From positions 52,402,141 through 52,466,140 of the forward strand of contig OY776129.1 of the NCBI GenBank assembly GCA_963675135.1: 64,000 bases of DNA. The letters run 5' to 3'. The translations under genes were made by a program, and so were the position numbers. Origin of the DNA: Galeopsis tetrahit. Taxonomy: Eukaryota; Streptophyta; Magnoliopsida; Lamiales; Lamiaceae. This document shows positions 23,399 to 37,452 of the stretch, one piece after another; position 1 is the stretch's first letter; the number at the start of each line of letters is the position of its first letter. The notes beneath the pieces were generated by a model. That model had not been told where the DNA came from. It made no database searches and was given only the letters and a program-made list of their open reading frames with translations.

Positions 23399-25834
23399 TT
23401 GATGTTGTTAACTTAAACGACATTATTAATAATTGAAAGAAACATATAATTAAATAAAATAAGAGGGACTGTGGAAAATCTAAAGACAAAAAGATTACTG
23501 TTGGAGGTGGAATTATATACATCAAATCATTTGTTTCACTTTTCGTGTTTTACTTAATATTTTACACTGTTAAATTTTTAATACGTGTTGCTTTCACTAT
23601 TATAAAATTTTGATTATTTTTTTGAAATAACATTTGTTAGTAAACTAAATTGTGGAACATAAAGTGAAACACTAAAATTGACATATGATACCTTATTAGA
23701 AGTACTCCTACATATTTAATTCAAATATGAACAGATTAAATAATCACCTTTTAGCTGATATTCAAAAAAAAATTTAAATTTTAAGAAGTGATTATGCACT
23801 AAGCAGTCATAAACCAGTACAAAATTGATTTTACATTAAAAAAAATATTAGCCTTTAAATAATCTCAATGTTGAGGTTTGTGTAGGCCCAGATTTGTAAA
23901 TATTTGAGCCCAAATGTTGAGGTCCAGGCCCACTTGACCCAAATATTGTTTGCTATTAAAAATGACACGTCGAGCGCTTAGATGATGACACCTGTATATG
24001 AGCTCACGTGAGAAGCACATGCTCGATGCAGTCTCAACTTAGGCTCGTATATTTTAGCTAATAAATAATACTGTACAACTTGATTTTATTAAATAGGTAC
24101 TTTATTCTTTTGAATAAAGTCTTAATCTAAAATATGAATTTAGATTTAAAAAATGGAGCAATTAGTGTGAAGTAAAATTTTAAAAAATCACACAATAGAC
24201 ACGTTTCGCGATCTAAAAAAGTAGTGTAATAGTGATAACCGATTTGCAGATTGAAATAAAAGAATATTCGTTTTAAAGAATGCCTTATTTTTTTTAAGTG
24301 GTCCATCAATTGTTCGTAGGATATCTGTGAGGTTGAGAATTAATTCTTGTATATTAATTCCTAACATTCCGCTGCAGATGATAAATAAAAGCAATTCTTA
24401 CCCAACTTTCTATTTGCTTTGCTTGGGTCCTAAAATGAAACATATGTCAAATTTGAGACTGACTTCGGTGATTTGTCCAATAAAAATCAAATTCTCAAAA
24501 CTATTGTACTTAGAATAGGAAAATACGATGAAGAATTTAGTATAGATCACAACAATATTCGTCACATCAGATAATACTCACCATCGGCCAAGTAGTAGAA
24601 TTGCAAATGTACTAGGGCTCCACACACACACACACACAAATAGTATTGTCTTGTAGAACCTCGATCAACCCTCGGCACATCGTAATTCACTCGGAGTTAC
24701 GACAAGAATAAAATGTATTAGCAATTTGTGAAGAAAAAAAAAGGTGCAAGGTTTTGAAATCACAATTTACGGATGAGGTGAAGCTGAAACATAAAATTGA
24801 TTGTGGATTTTACTTCTTGGGTGAGACGATTCAATTGTAAGTAGTAGCGGTCATTGATTACGGTCGATGTGACCAAAATAGTGAATTAGAGCAAAATGAG
24901 ATTTTTCAATTAAAAAAAATTACATTTTTTGAGTATAACACCGTCTTTGACTGAAACATGAGTATAGTTTTAATAGAAACATATAATTTAACAATATTAT
25001 AATTTATATAAGAAAATCCTAAGTATTTAAAACATGACATTACAATTTTATGTAATGTGAGAATAATTTTAATTAAAACGTGACAAGTGCACGTTTTTTA
25101 AATTCGTGCAAAAAAAAAAAAAAAACATGAAAAAGTTTTGCCCCAATAATAAAAAGACTACATCAATTAAAAGCTAGAAGACTAAAATTGAACAAAGACA
25201 AAAATAGAAGACTATTTGGTACATGATGATGTCCGAAAAGTTATTTCAACAATGAGTACGGTCTTAAATATGTATTTGGAAACGAGTGTACTTGAATTTG
25301 TTAATGGAAATGTACCAATAATTAGCATGAGGTAATTTCAGTTGATCAATTTACATTTTTTTTTTTTTGGTATACATCATACAAGATAATGAAATTTAAA
25401 ATAAATAAATTATTTCTTCATTTTAATTATTAACTAGCTCTCTAAATTTTTATAATCATTTATTCTGGATCATTCCATAATTACTCATCAATAATTATTT
25501 TCATCATCAACTATTCAACATTCCATTATTACTCATCAATAATTATTTTTATCATCAATTATTCAAATTATTAATAATATAACCATTATTATTTTTATTG
25601 TAATTCAAAACCCATAGGTCACACCATTTTTTCACTAGTTCGAAAAAGAAAAAAACACAGTAATATTTAAATAATAATAATAATAATACCATTTTTTTTA
25701 AGTTGGGAAAAAGGCGGCCGCAGCAGTAACCTCTCAAAAAAACAGTTGGAGAAAAATCCAAAAACCCAAACCAAAAAAAGAAAAAGTCAAAACTGCCCCT
25801 ACTTCTAAAAAAAAGAGTAAAAGAAACCTAAAAA
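23399..25834. other. Spacer between tRNA-Pro and the RING-H2 gene
   Basis: AT-rich non-coding DNA. It includes a CA microsatellite (24621-24638) and a direct duplication of about 55 bp near 25465-25565 built on ATTACTCATCAATAATTATTTT. No gene is supported. Confidence 0.5.
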
Positions 25835-26326
25835 TCATCGAGAGTGAGGCGTGAACCAAGCGATGAGATCTCCGGCGACGCGCCGCCGCGCGTAGTCCAT
25901 GTGGTCATCGGAGGCCACCGGTGCACGGCAGAGTGGGCAGTTGAAATTGAGGTGGTCGAGCCAACGGCCGAAGCAATCCTTGTGGAACACGTGGCGGCAG
26001 GGCAATCTGCGGACGTGGTCCCCTTGGGCGAACCGGTTCAAGCAGACGACGCAATTGGCATCCAAATCGCCGGAGCGGTTCGGGTAGGAGCAGGCCCGGT
26101 TTAGATTCAATTGGTCGCAGAGGACGATAAGGTTAGCTAGACCGGAGCCAACGACGTCGTTGAGGAGGTAGTGATGATTGGTATCGGGCGGGGAGAAGAA
26201 GCCGAGGCTGCGTACGATAGTGAGGAGAAGGGCGTGGAGATAACTTACGCTCTTGGCGATGAATACCACCATGAATACGAGCATTGATTCGGAAGAGACG
26301 TCGGAAAGCTGATTCTGTAAGCCCAT
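25835..26326 (-). CDS. RHA2: RHA2-type RING-H2 E3 ubiquitin ligase
   Basis: A single exon of 163 residues. The N-terminus MGLQNQLSDVSSESM matches the start I recall for Arabidopsis RHA2A, followed by a hydrophobic segment (about residues 14-45) that probably anchors it in a membrane. GLANLIVLCDQLNLNR is also typical of RHA2 proteins. The RING-H2 finger is complete: C92, C95, C110, H112, H115, C118, C130, C133, with the Trp at 122 that contacts the E2. RHA2A and RHA2B (about 155 residues, intronless) are E3 ligases that positively regulate abscisic-acid signalling. An in-frame extension reaching 26509 is rejected because its composition is low-complexity and the family starts at MGLQ. Whether it is the RHA2A or RHA2B counterpart cannot be decided here. 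Confidence 0.93.
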   Translation of the reverse strand: MGLQNQLSDVSSESMLVFMVVFIAKSVSYLHALLLTIVRSLGFFSPPDTNHHYLLNDVVGSGLANLIVLCDQLNLNRACSYPNRSGDLDANCVVCLNRFAQGDHVRRLPCRHVFHKDCFGRWLDHLNFNCPLCRAPVASDDHMDYARRRVAGDLIAWFTPHSR

Positions 26327-26376
26327 TTTGCAACTCTCGAATGAATGCGTTTGGTAGAAAAAAACAGTTAATTGGA

Positions 26377-26391
26377 ATATATATATATATA
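26377..26391 (-). promoter_or_regulatory. TA run, possible TATA element of the RING-H2 gene
   Basis: An uninterrupted TA run lies about 50 bases upstream of the RING-H2 start codon, where a TATA box would give a very short 5' leader. It could equally be a microsatellite. Confidence 0.35.
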
Positions 26392-26399
26392 CAGTTGTA

Positions 26400-27470
26400 T
26401 GTATAGGAATAGGGGGGTGGGGTGGGGGTGATACGTGGCGGCGGGAGAGGGTGACAGGCAGGCAAGGAAAGGTGTTATTTTGTGTTTGGTGAAGAGAATA
26501 GTTGGACACTTAATACTATTATGATTATCCAATTATTTCCCATTCTATTTTGCGCTAGATTTAATAAATCACTATGTTTTTTTTTTAAATATAGTGAAAA
26601 TTGTAAATTAAATTGAGAATAAGCAAAATCGCGTGTACTCACTGAAATGTAGCGGATTAAATTAAAATAATAAAATTTGTCATTTATGAGAGGCGCGGGT
26701 GGAAGACGCGTTGTTACACTGAAGTGAAGAGAGATAAAAAATAAGGAGAGAAAATAGGAAAGAGTGTCAGAAGAAAAGAAAATTTATACTCCGTAATAGA
26801 TTATATTTATATAATAAATCTTATTATTATTATTATTGTATTATTTATATTATAAATATGATTAGACTTTGATCATAATCTTTAATCATTTCGTCTAAGA
26901 ATGCAATGCCTCATATAACCTTTACATTCAATTGAGTTAAAAAATAAATGTCGTGTTTATTATGTGATTAATCTTTTACAAGCAAAGAAGAATTTATTTA
27001 TTGTGACTTGTGAGTATGAATTTCTTACTTTTTTACTACTAAAAATAAGTTGTAAGAATTTCATTCTAAGGGTGTTTCAAGAGTTTCATCCCAATCCCAA
27101 TAGTTGAGTTCAAGTCTTAAAGATATAAATATAAATTTTTGAAAATAAAAATTAAATTAAATCTAAAATTAGCCTTGCACTTCATTTAATTTTTTCAATT
27201 CCCACTACATTTTTTATTTTCTATTTCAAAAATACAATATTTTGATAAATCTACCCAATTTATCTGTGTACTTCATTTAATTAATATTATTGTTTTATTA
27301 ATTAAAAAACGAACATAAAAGTATTCGTTTTTATTAATAAAATTCTTTTGAAAAAATTTAATGTTATACTGTATTCATTTTTAGTTTTTAGATTATTGTT
27401 TTTAGCGTTTTTCTTGTTCATTTAGCTGTTTAATTTCTGTTTTGTTTGTTTTTAATTTTCTAATTTACTA
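26400..27470. other. RING-H2 upstream region and AT-rich spacer
   Basis: G-rich stretches (GGGGGGTGGGGTGGGGGTG near 26411) are followed by AT-rich DNA with a TTA/TAT repeat near 26820-26840. No gene is supported. Confidence 0.45.
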
Positions 27471-27722
27471 CTCCCTCCTATTTAAAATATAAGTCGTTTT
27501 GACCTTTCGTTTTCTTTGCAAAATATAAGTCGTTTTGCATTTTTCAATGTAAATTAATTGCATTTATTCCATATTTATCCTTGAGATCAATAACTATTTA
27601 CATAGATGTATTTTTTTTAAATGAGAATTACAAGCATTGATTAAGGGTAAAATGAGAAGTCAATTGTTTTCTTAATATGTGTGCATGAGCTTAGGATGAC
27701 ATATATTTTGAATAGGAGGGAG
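27471..27722. mobile_element. Stowaway-like MITE
   Basis: The left end CTCCCTCCTATTTAAAATAT and right end ATATTTTGAATAGGAGGGAG are inverted copies, flanked by TA (27469-27470 and 27723-27724). An internal repeat AAAATATAAGTCGTTTTG occurs twice. It is 252 bp with no ORF. The interior differs from the GTCCC-type elements elsewhere in the window, so it is a separate subfamily. Confidence 0.85.
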
Positions 27723-27724
27723 TA

Positions 27725-30457
27725 CATCGGAGTCTTTTCACACCCTTATGCGGTTCTGTTAGGCTCAGCATGGTTTGTTGGTTTGTCCTTAGATCTTGAT
27801 GTTTGATGTATGTGTTTTTTTCTTTTTTTCTCTTGTTTTTACAGGAGAATATTTTTTTGTGAGCTATTTATCTCGTATTTAGAAATTAATATAAATGAAT
27901 TAATTTTTTACATCTCTACAAGTTTAGATTTTTAGATTCGACTAAATATTTTAATGATATCAAAGCTTGAGTCAGATATTGTGACTGACTTTTAGATGAG
28001 CAAAAAAAGTTAAGTAGGTAAAGGTTACCCTCGTCTCTCGTCTTTTTCACGAGGAGCTGCCACGCTGCTGGTTTGATTGAAGATTTTGTACGTTAAAATA
28101 TATTGATCTAATTGTTTTTTATTTATAATCCGATAAAAAAAATCGTATCTATTTAATGGTGTGCACCAACCAATATTTGACGATGATATGATCAAATTTA
28201 GTATTTTGGAGGGATCCAATAAAAACTGAATTTGCAAGCAAGCAAGCCTATCCCCAATTGGAATTGGAATTGGATTAGATTTGGTGTGGATCGATGAGAT
28301 TAATTTGGTCCAATCAACGAATGAATATAATGTTGTAAGAAGTTATACGCGTAAATTAAAACGCAATTGCTGCATGTCATGCGCGTAAGACACATCGCCA
28401 TCCTATAATATCCTAATTTATTTATGTATGCCGACAACCTTTGAAAGATACAGCCAATTCCTTGAGGCTTGAGAGATATTTTTGTTTAAAATACTTAAAA
28501 TAATAATACTACTACTCCCGAGACCTTAATTTCTAGCTGTAATAAAAACAATAAATTATAATGATGTGTATATCTTTACTCACAGTTTCATTCGATGGTA
28601 TTTTTTCTTTACAAGATTATATAATAACAATATTTCTACTTAATAACGTGGATTTCTCTAGACCTTAATTTTCCACTGCTTTATGGCCCCAAATTTCGAA
28701 TCATCTCTCGAATGATGAACATATATCTTCAGTATAATGATAGTGTTTGTCCTTGCAGGTCTAATTTTAGTAAGTTCGCAAAACAAGAACTATTAAATTT
28801 ATACTTTACCTCGGTACATGCACAATAAATACTATTACTTTAAGAAAATTGGATTTCATTTATATATATATATATGTGTGTGACTCTTTAGGATATACAT
28901 CTAATAACTTTAAGAATTATCATACTTCCTCCTTTTCTTCGATGTTTTTTTTTTAATATTAATTAAGAAATATAATATTATATGTGTTGTGATCCTTGTG
29001 GATTGTTAATGTAAAAAAAGATGGAAAAAAAATAGAAAGAGATAAGAAAAAAAAGAGAGAGAGAAATAAAAAAAAAGGTAATTAGATAAATGTAGAGAGA
29101 AATAGTGGATTTAAAAAAAAAAAAAAAATGAGTAATTTTCGGTAAAACATTTAAAATGATAAAATGAGTAACTTTGGAACGAAATGAGTATTACTCTATA
29201 CTTGTATTAAACTTAAGTATGTGTGTAGCTTGAAACTATCTAAATTTCAATCTTAAATTATACAAAAAAAATTGATTTTTGTACTTTATTTCATTTTCAA
29301 AATTCATTTTATACATACATGCATAACCTTATTCAATAAGTTAGAGTCTAAATGACTGTTCACCGTTAAAAAAAAAAAAAGAAAAAGGACACATTTAAAG
29401 CTTGTGTTGTTTCCAACCAAAATCCAATCTTATGTTGTTTCTATTGCCAAAAATATCTATCAACCGATAACACCCCTCAAAATATTGCATTTGTATGCTT
29501 GGAGCTAAGTCGGTTATCTAATTATCTTCATGTTTAAGTCATAATGTACTATTAGCACTCATATTAATACAATCAAAGTTGAACGAAAATTAAAATTTGA
29601 AAGTTAATAGAATTAAAAATAAATTGTGTTAGAGTTAAAAGGACGAAAAAAAAATCCTATCAAAAATTCCAAATTCCATAAATTTTTAAGACGAAGTAAA
29701 ATATAACTCAAGTAATTTGAACACAACTATATATGCGTTATCGTTTGAATAATTTGAACACAACTAAATTTTTAAGACGAAGTAAAATTTTCATGTATTC
29801 ATCGTTTCTTCAATTATTGATTCTTTTTTTTTTAATTATGATTTGCTTGTTTAATTCTTAAACTTTTAAAAGCAAAAAATTATAATGATCAACATTTATG
29901 GAATAGAAATAAAGAAGACGTAGATCAGATTTAATTCATATTATCCATATATATAAAACTATTAAGTTGAATATTAAAAATAAATTATCTAGCTCAGGCA
30001 CATATTTCAGTCACAATTGTTGAAAACTAAACAAATTCAAACTCTCTTTTGAAAGATGAATTTCATCAAACAAAACCTGAATTGCAGTAATTGAATTCAC
30101 AAATACGTCTATTCCCAGAACAATCCCAGTAAATTAGAGCACAAAAAGATTCAAACACTCAACAGTAGATCCTGAACATTAGCATAATAACGCAACTCGG
30201 AGACGAAATTGAAGTACTAGGTTATTTAATTTGAAACATATATATATATATAGTGTAAGAAACATATATTCCATGATTTAATTTACAACACTCCATCCAG
30301 TACCCAACTCTGGTTAGGGTCTCAACAAAGATATGAAAAAGGACGAGTTTCTCAACATTCTTATTACATCTGAAGGACTGTGACCTCGATTAGATCTTCA
30401 TTCCATCCTTCATCTTCACGACGTTTTCATAAGATTGTGATTGCAGCAATGCTTGCT
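27725..30457. other. AT-rich intergenic DNA downstream of the poly(A) polymerase gene
   Basis: No gene is supported in about 2.7 kb. It has AT/GT microsatellite (28859-28882), poly-A runs (29110-29130) and a small duplication at 29685-29790 repeating TTTAAGACGAAGTAAAAT and AATTTGAACACAACTA. The last few hundred bases are probably the 3' UTR of the poly(A) polymerase gene. Confidence 0.45.
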
Positions 30458-33400
30458 TCACGCACTGTTGCCAGTTGCCTTGCGTAATGAGGTGAAACTG
30501 AACCTGCAATTTAACAACAGTGAAATATTACCCAGCCAAGAGTGTATTAATATCAACTGCGCAAATTATCATACTTGTAAAGCTTAGGGCATGATAATAA
30601 TATCCAACTCAAACGATTTGTGTAGAGAGAGTCACCTGATAAGGGGCTTTTGAGCCGGCACTTGTGCTGATGCAGAAGCAATTGCAGATGTTACGGGCAA
30701 TTCCAGAGGCTATATACAAGCAAATGACAAAAAAAAAGTATAAGAATATGCCAGAACTAAATCTTCATTGCCTAAAGATTTATTTACAATTTGAGAAGCA
30801 CAATCCTTGTAATTCCTGAATGTTGCACAAAATTTCCATTGCAATTCTCATGTCTTGAACCATATCCAATATTTATAATGCAAACACAAAGTTTCTGGAA
30901 TATAAACCATGGTATGATAAGGAATAAGCTGTTTATAATGAGAGAGCTGATAATATTTCTTGCTGATTCCAATTTATATTCGCACCATTTACCCAAAAAT
31001 CTGTAACTATATATGCACAAACTACAGGCTGCATCCACAGAATACAAGATAGAACAAAGAAACACCCAAAATATATACATGCAGATATATATGTATAGAG
31101 ACACTAGACAAAAAAAGTAAGCTGACAAGACCTCTAGCTCTTCCAGGTCTGCCTTTTGCTGTATATTAAAGCAGGAGGCCTCGTTTCCTGCTTCTGCTAC
31201 TCCTACAGATTGCTGTGCTGTTAAGGATTCTAACAATTCAATTCCTTCTGTCTCACCATTGTGTTGAATTCCATTCTTCAGCTCTACATCTACAGGTCCA
31301 TCAAGTACATCAGAAATGCTCTCGTGCTTGATAACAATCTGTGCAGAAAATTGCTCAGTGACATGCTTCTCTGTTGCCAATGAATCAAGCAAAGCACCAG
31401 AAGAAGACAAAGGCCCAGCATCATTTTTGCTTTGAACAGGTCCCATCTCTGGACCATGCACAGATACGTTCTCCAGAATCCTCCCATTATTTGTTAGGGC
31501 ACTCAAATCAGCCTCTATTATTTTCTTCGCCATTGTTTGATCCAATGAAGTCGCATCACTAATGCACGTGCTAGTGCTGGAGGACTCAGCCAAGCTAATT
31601 CCTCCTTTATTGACGTCATCTTGCTTTCTCTTCTTCCTGCTCACAGCAGTATCGAAATGGGGAGGGTTGGATCCAAGTGATTTCCGACTTTCAGAGCTTC
31701 TTGGAGGGGGAGAAGGACGGACCCCACCAGGGAAAACAAAGGAAGGTATGTCTTTCCTTTTAACATGACATACATTGATCCACATTGAGGGCTGCCAGAA
31801 TGAGTACGCATATACTTCACGTTTAAAATCCTCAACTGTCATCCTTATGTCGAATTGTTCTCCTTCTTGAGGGTTAGCGCCTTGTTTCCTCCGCAAACCC
31901 ATAAAATAACTATGGTGAAATGGCTTTGATTTATCAGAAAATTCACCAGGGTGTGGATGGCACTGAAGTACCCCTATTGTGTCCCTTTCAATCTGAATCA
32001 TACAACGCAAGAAAAAACGCAAAATAATAAATTAAATTGATAACAAACGAACTCAAAAATGAAATATATATATATATAGTATAGTATAGTATAGTACCTT
32101 TAACGTAAGTAAGCGTATTCTGGACTCAACCCAACCTTTCCAATTCATTAATTCATCATCAGCCTCGGCAGCTATGTCTATCTGCAGATAATTTTTGTAT
32201 GCTTCAAAGAAGGCGAAAGACTCAAACAGAGCATCCCAGTTAAGCTTGCTTGCCTCAATTGCCTACAACACACAATGGTCGATTTTAAGGTAAGTGAACT
32301 ATAAAACCAAAGTATACATCTTGAAAGACACAAGCACAAGAAAGAAAAAAGATGTGAGAAGAAACATCCAGATGCTGAACTGCTATGACAACCAATTGTC
32401 CTTATTTGCCTGGCATTCGAATTGCAGCGGGAAAGATTCTTTCCATTTCGTACAGCTAATATCAGTTTTTTTCTTTGGGTGGGGGGTGGGGTTTAGGTTC
32501 ACTAGAGCCTATCTTTGATAAGCAAACAAGTGAGGTTTCAAATAGAATAGCATACCTCAAAATTAAACTGGAAAAATAATGACTGCAAAATAAATTACCT
32601 CACACATTTCATTTCCCCAATGAAACTGTTCCATCATGACACGCAATGTGCTTGTTGACACATTGTAGCTGGAGTTCATGCAGGGATATGCAGGAGTGAT
32701 AATGGGCATCAGGTGTAATCTGTCCTTATAATTTCGTCTGGGATCCCAAAAAGAAAGTCCTAACGATCCCTCTTGAATTGGACATAACATCACAGGATTC
32801 GGCCACCGCCACATGTTATATACCCTAAAAAAACGAGAGACCAACATGCTAGGTAGAGCATTTGGATACAGCTGACAAATGCGAGCTACAAGCAATGCCC
32901 AATTAATACCACCAAGGAAACCAGTTACCTGGAGTACAGACAGTAAAGCATTCAAGGTAAAAACGTATGAAAGATGCGTTCAAATGCTTACATACACCAT
33001 ATATACACAAAATAATTGAATTAAAAGCAAAAGGCTCTCAATTTCCTCACATTCGAATAAACTCCACGCCGCTTTGCCCACAGCCGCATACATCGCAGTG
33101 TAGTACGAAAAGTCTAAAAGACAAAAGGCAACTTAATTAGAAATCATGTCCGTGATAACTGGTAAATAATTTGAAATTGCACCTGAATATTTGGGACGAG
33201 ACGCAATATTTGGTCAGTCACTCTACAACCATTGAGACTACGAACAGTCTGGTCATCCACATTTTGTAGAATAGATTCTTGTGATATATCCAAGTCCTAC
33301 AGGCAGACAAATAATAGCACATGACGAAAAAATATCATGGTATACTCTAGAAAAGATATTTAGTTAGATCATAAAGAAAGAATTTTCAGGAACCAAAAGC

Positions 33401-35637
33401 AGCACTAGACTAGCATCTCATTAACGAATAATATTAGGATTAACATTGATCAAAGCCAGGTTTACTTCGGAATACAATGTAACCTGACTTTTTCCCTAGC
33501 TGTTTTCCCAATAAAAAGCACTGCCACATGAAATATTGAATGCATCAGAGAAGCAGTCACTATTTCATAACTATTCGAAGTTGTCGAGGAAACCTCCGTC
33601 GAGAATTTTTTAGCTGAATAGCTATCAGAGAAATTGAATGGCCAAATAAAAAAATATGATGACAACTCCAGAATTGGCACCACAAAAATGTGTTCAGATA
33701 AAATTTTAACAGATGTCACTATCCAAATCCAGATTATATCTTCTATCTAATTAATGGTGTCATAAAATTAGCAGACATGACAACAGTCACAAGACAAAGT
33801 AGTAAAAAAAATATAAGGATACTTTTTGAGGTAAACGCATAGCTACAATTGTCATCGTAGTATAAACATAAAGAAATGCTGTAATAAATTTAAAGTAACA
33901 GGAAATTTATAAATACTAAAAACTCATAATGCAATGAGAGAAGATTCATACTTCAGGAATAACCCAGAGGGACACATTTGCATAAAGTAGATCTATAGAA
34001 ACACCACAGAACTTGAATCTCATCACCGGAACATGAGCATCTGGTACAGGATTTAGCTCTTGTACTTCAGGCATCTCCGACAGCATTCTGTAAAGCTCAC
34101 CGAAGAAGTCTTCCTGTATATGATAAAGTAAGTATCTTACTTTCAACAAGTATCAAATTAAATAGGATACAAACATAGAAACTTACATTTCGACTAACAT
34201 GCTTTGGTGCAACGCACAGCGTATCAATATCAGCACCAGGGCCATGTACCTACAAAACAGAAGAAGGCAACTAAAATTAAATCCTAAGATTTTCTCCTTA
34301 AAAATCTTTAAAAATTAAAACACCCCTCAGAGAAAACTGTGTGTAATGATAGAGGTTCACAAAAGACAGAACAAAACAAGTGGTAAACATATATCAATGC
34401 ATCAAATGATTAATAAAATGGTCTGGCTCCAACTCAGTTGTACACGTAATTCAAAGGTGATAGTGATGTGAGAAGAACTTAAGAAAAATAGTACTACTAA
34501 TGATAGCAGGGGGGAAATGGGAAGAAGCTCATACCCCGAGCCGATAAGAACCAAACGTGAAAATTTTTGCATTCGCCTCGTGGACTATCGACTCATTATA
34601 ACCTCTGCTGCGGGTAATATTCTTCACCCATGTCTTCACAATCTATAAATTTATTACAAGATCAGTAACTTATGGATTAACAACTGGACAAAGAACAAGC
34701 AGATAGTATAAAATTAACATAAATGACCTGGTCCAATCTACCAAGAACTTCCTCCCTTTTGATAGCTTCTTCATGACTTTCATATAATCCTGCATCTACA
34801 AGAAACTGACAGCCCATACACGAGTAAGATTAGTTGCAACACTAGTTTTCATTGCTTTAAGAAAATGGGAAAAAGGAAACAAGGATCTGAATGTCAAACA
34901 AATGGCAATACATCAAAGAATATAAAATGTTGGGAAAGACCAGCTTGACACCTTTATTTTGCATTAACAACAACATCAAACTCAGGGAACGAAACACTTG
35001 CGCAAAGCTGGGCAGATAAAGAAAGTTTATGCAATGCATTACACATGTTTACATGCAGGAAGTCACCAAGTACTTTTTTTTTGCCCAAAGTGGGCCAAGG
35101 GTCAAAATTTCATACCGCCACGGCGTCACTCATGCTCAGCCAAAACTATTTTTTAAAAGGTGACTATTTTGATGACTATAAATTAACTAAGAATAAGGCC
35201 AGTAAATGATAAAAGACAAAATCTCACACTTGCATGGTTCTCCCAGAAAAATATGCAGGAAGGAGGGAGGGGATAGAACCCTTTTATAATTCAATTTTTG
35301 GCCAGTGTATCATTAAAAATTTAGACAATAATTTTCAGTGTTGACAGTAAGTTTCTAAATCCAAGTCCAATCTTACTAATCTCAATGAGCAAAATTAAAT
35401 TATATGTCCATAAGCCAAACTATCCACCACCATTACTCAGAAAACAAAAACAATCTCAACTTTCAAGAACAAGAAGCAAGAATAATGTATGATTAGTGAA
35501 AGATAATATAAACAACCAACCTTTTCCAACTCACGAGTCTTAATAACATCAGATTCACTGGGGCCACCAGTTGAAATCGGCCCTGATAATCCAATACGAG
35601 GTGCAGTAGCCAAATTACTTGATCCAGGGCTACCCAT
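30458..35637 (-). CDS. PAPS: Nuclear poly(A) polymerase (canonical PAPS family)
   Basis: Twelve exons read on the minus strand: 35521-35637, 34728-34805, 34535-34642, 34187-34249, 33952-34113, 33183-33296, 33051-33113, 32599-32928, 32098-32262, 31132-31992, 30636-30709 and 30458-30503, giving 726 residues. It adds poly(A) tails to pre-mRNA in the nucleus as part of the cleavage-polyadenylation machinery. The catalytic nucleotidyltransferase motif is GSYRLG followed by GADIDTL; the three metal-binding aspartates are D108, D110 and D163 (SIDLLY). The central domain has NGCRVTDQILRLVPN and AKRRGVYSN. The RNA-binding domain has SYFMGLRRKQG and PSFVFPGGVRP. A basic cluster KKRK (about 520-523) is a likely nuclear localisation signal in a divergent Ser/Thr-rich tail. 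Exon 10 uses a weak donor (GTCTTG). Wording such as KPFHHSYF leans to PAPS1, but the paralogue is not settled. A 5'-UTR intron with donor near 36257 is possible. Confidence 0.94.
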
Positions 35638-37452
35638 CAACTGGTCCTCTTCTCAACAATTCAATATATACTTTTCTTTTTTCTTATTTTTTCCCCTCTT
35701 AAAACAGTAAGAATGACAAAAACACAACGGAATCTCTCTTTTTATTTCCAATAACAGTTCACAATCAAAACTAAAAAGAAAAAATAAGAACAGGAGGAGC
35801 AAACAGTATATTAAAGAATCAATCAACTAAAAGAAAAAGAAAAAAAGCATTCCTTGTTTTTTCATTGAATTGCACATATGCTACAACGGAGGAAGATATA
35901 CAAGCAAAATAGGTAAAACAGAACCCCTATTTTTTAACAGATAAAGCTCTCCGTATATGCCTCTTCTCTGCTATTTTTCTCTCTCTCTCTACAGATACAC
36001 TCTAATTTTAATTGGAAACACCAAAAAGTACATCGAAGAAACCCCCGTAGCCGGAATTTTTTTTTCTTTTTTTTTTTTCGATTTTTTCTGGCTTTCGTTC
36101 TCGATGAGACTTTTGGGTCTTCTAGAAACAGTCGAATCCCTAAAATCAATTAAAACCCTGGAGTTATTCACAACTGAAAATACGATTGCAGTTACTGAAC
36201 AAAATATGAGTATAACATACATGTATGTATCTATATAGAGAGAAAGAGAGCGCTTACGGAAGGGGGAGGGGCGACTGCGGGAAGACGGAGGCAATCGAAG
36301 ACTATGTGCGCAAATAATATATGCAAAACAAACAATAATGTAATAATAATAATATAAATAAAATAGAAAAGGGACAAAAGAAGGTAATTAAGGAAATGCC
36401 CTAACGGTAAAGATAAGGCCGAAAGAATATAGTGGATAAATTTCGAAAAAAGGATGGCCATAAAATCGAAAAAAAATTCAAAATTTCGAACCAAATCAAA
36501 GATTTTTGATTTATTTTTGGTTGGATATATTCGATTGTTCACTATAGTTGGATTGATAATATTTTTTAAAATTTCCATTCTCTGTTTGATTTATATTTTA
36601 CAAAATTGTATAAACAGAATTATCTTATATAAATAAAAAAAATACTTATTTAATTAGTAAATTATGCAGAACAACATATCAATAAAAAAAAAAAAAAATT
36701 ACAAAGTATCCTACTTCATTAGTTTTTAATTTTAAATTTTCAATTCGACATTTGTGTCTTCCTGTCCCCACTAAAAAAAATAATTATTTTCCATAAAGAT
36801 AAATTTTATTGAAAAAGATGCAATCAAAGCCGTTAATTTTTTGAATGAGATAGGTATGATTTGTAATTCAAATTAAACTTTGATGAACTTTTAGTTTGAA
36901 TTGAAAAATTCTTAAACTTGTAATTTCAATTTGAGTTTTAATGTAAAAAGTCCTTAAAAATATTTAATTTAGAAAAATTATATTTTCAAGAATTTCTATT
37001 TGAATCAAACTATCAAGAAAATTATTCTTCTCCTTCCGTTTGTTTTAAAAAAAATGGATTTTGTTTTTTAAATGAATTAAATATATATAATATATTATAA
37101 ATATTTATTTTTATTAATATTCTGTATAGTACGCAGTGAAAAATAATTAAAAGATGAAAGAAACCATAATTAAAATAAGAAATGCAAAATTGGTGTTGTA
37201 TAACTTCACCCTCTAGCTGTAATGGTATAGTAATGTTTGTACTAGTATTATTTTATCCTTCAATTGTAATGGTATGTTTCAACTTTACGTATAGTATTTT
37301 AATTCATACCTAGTACATTATTTTAAACAAAAAGAAAATGTTAATCACAACAATATTAATTTATTTTTTAACGGGATAAAAAAATAAGAAAAAACTTAAT
37401 TAAAAAATATAAAATATTAAATGTGTAGACCAAATAATGTGATAAAAGAAAT
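35638..37452. other. Poly(A) polymerase upstream region
   Basis: Reading leftwards, this holds the 5' leader. A strong donor-like TCC|GTAAGCG at 36257 (minus strand) suggests a 5'-UTR exon around 36258-36300 and an intron reaching towards the start codon, but I see no equally good acceptor. Beyond about 36.3 kb the DNA is AT-rich spacer. No other gene is supported. Confidence 0.4.

Noticed and set aside
25844..26104. Plus-strand ORF antisense to the RING-H2 gene
   Set aside because: It mirrors the GC-rich codons of the real gene and has no domain of its own.
26327..26509. N-terminal extension of the RING-H2 protein and an overlapping frame at 26133-26465
   Set aside because: The extension crosses the TA run and is Pro/His-rich low complexity; RHA2 proteins begin MGLQ. 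The other frame is an overlap in a second reading frame.
30784..31131. C-terminal extension of the poly(A) polymerase tail
   Set aside because: Hydrophobic, low-complexity read-through of intron 10. The conserved tail continues in exons 11 and 12.
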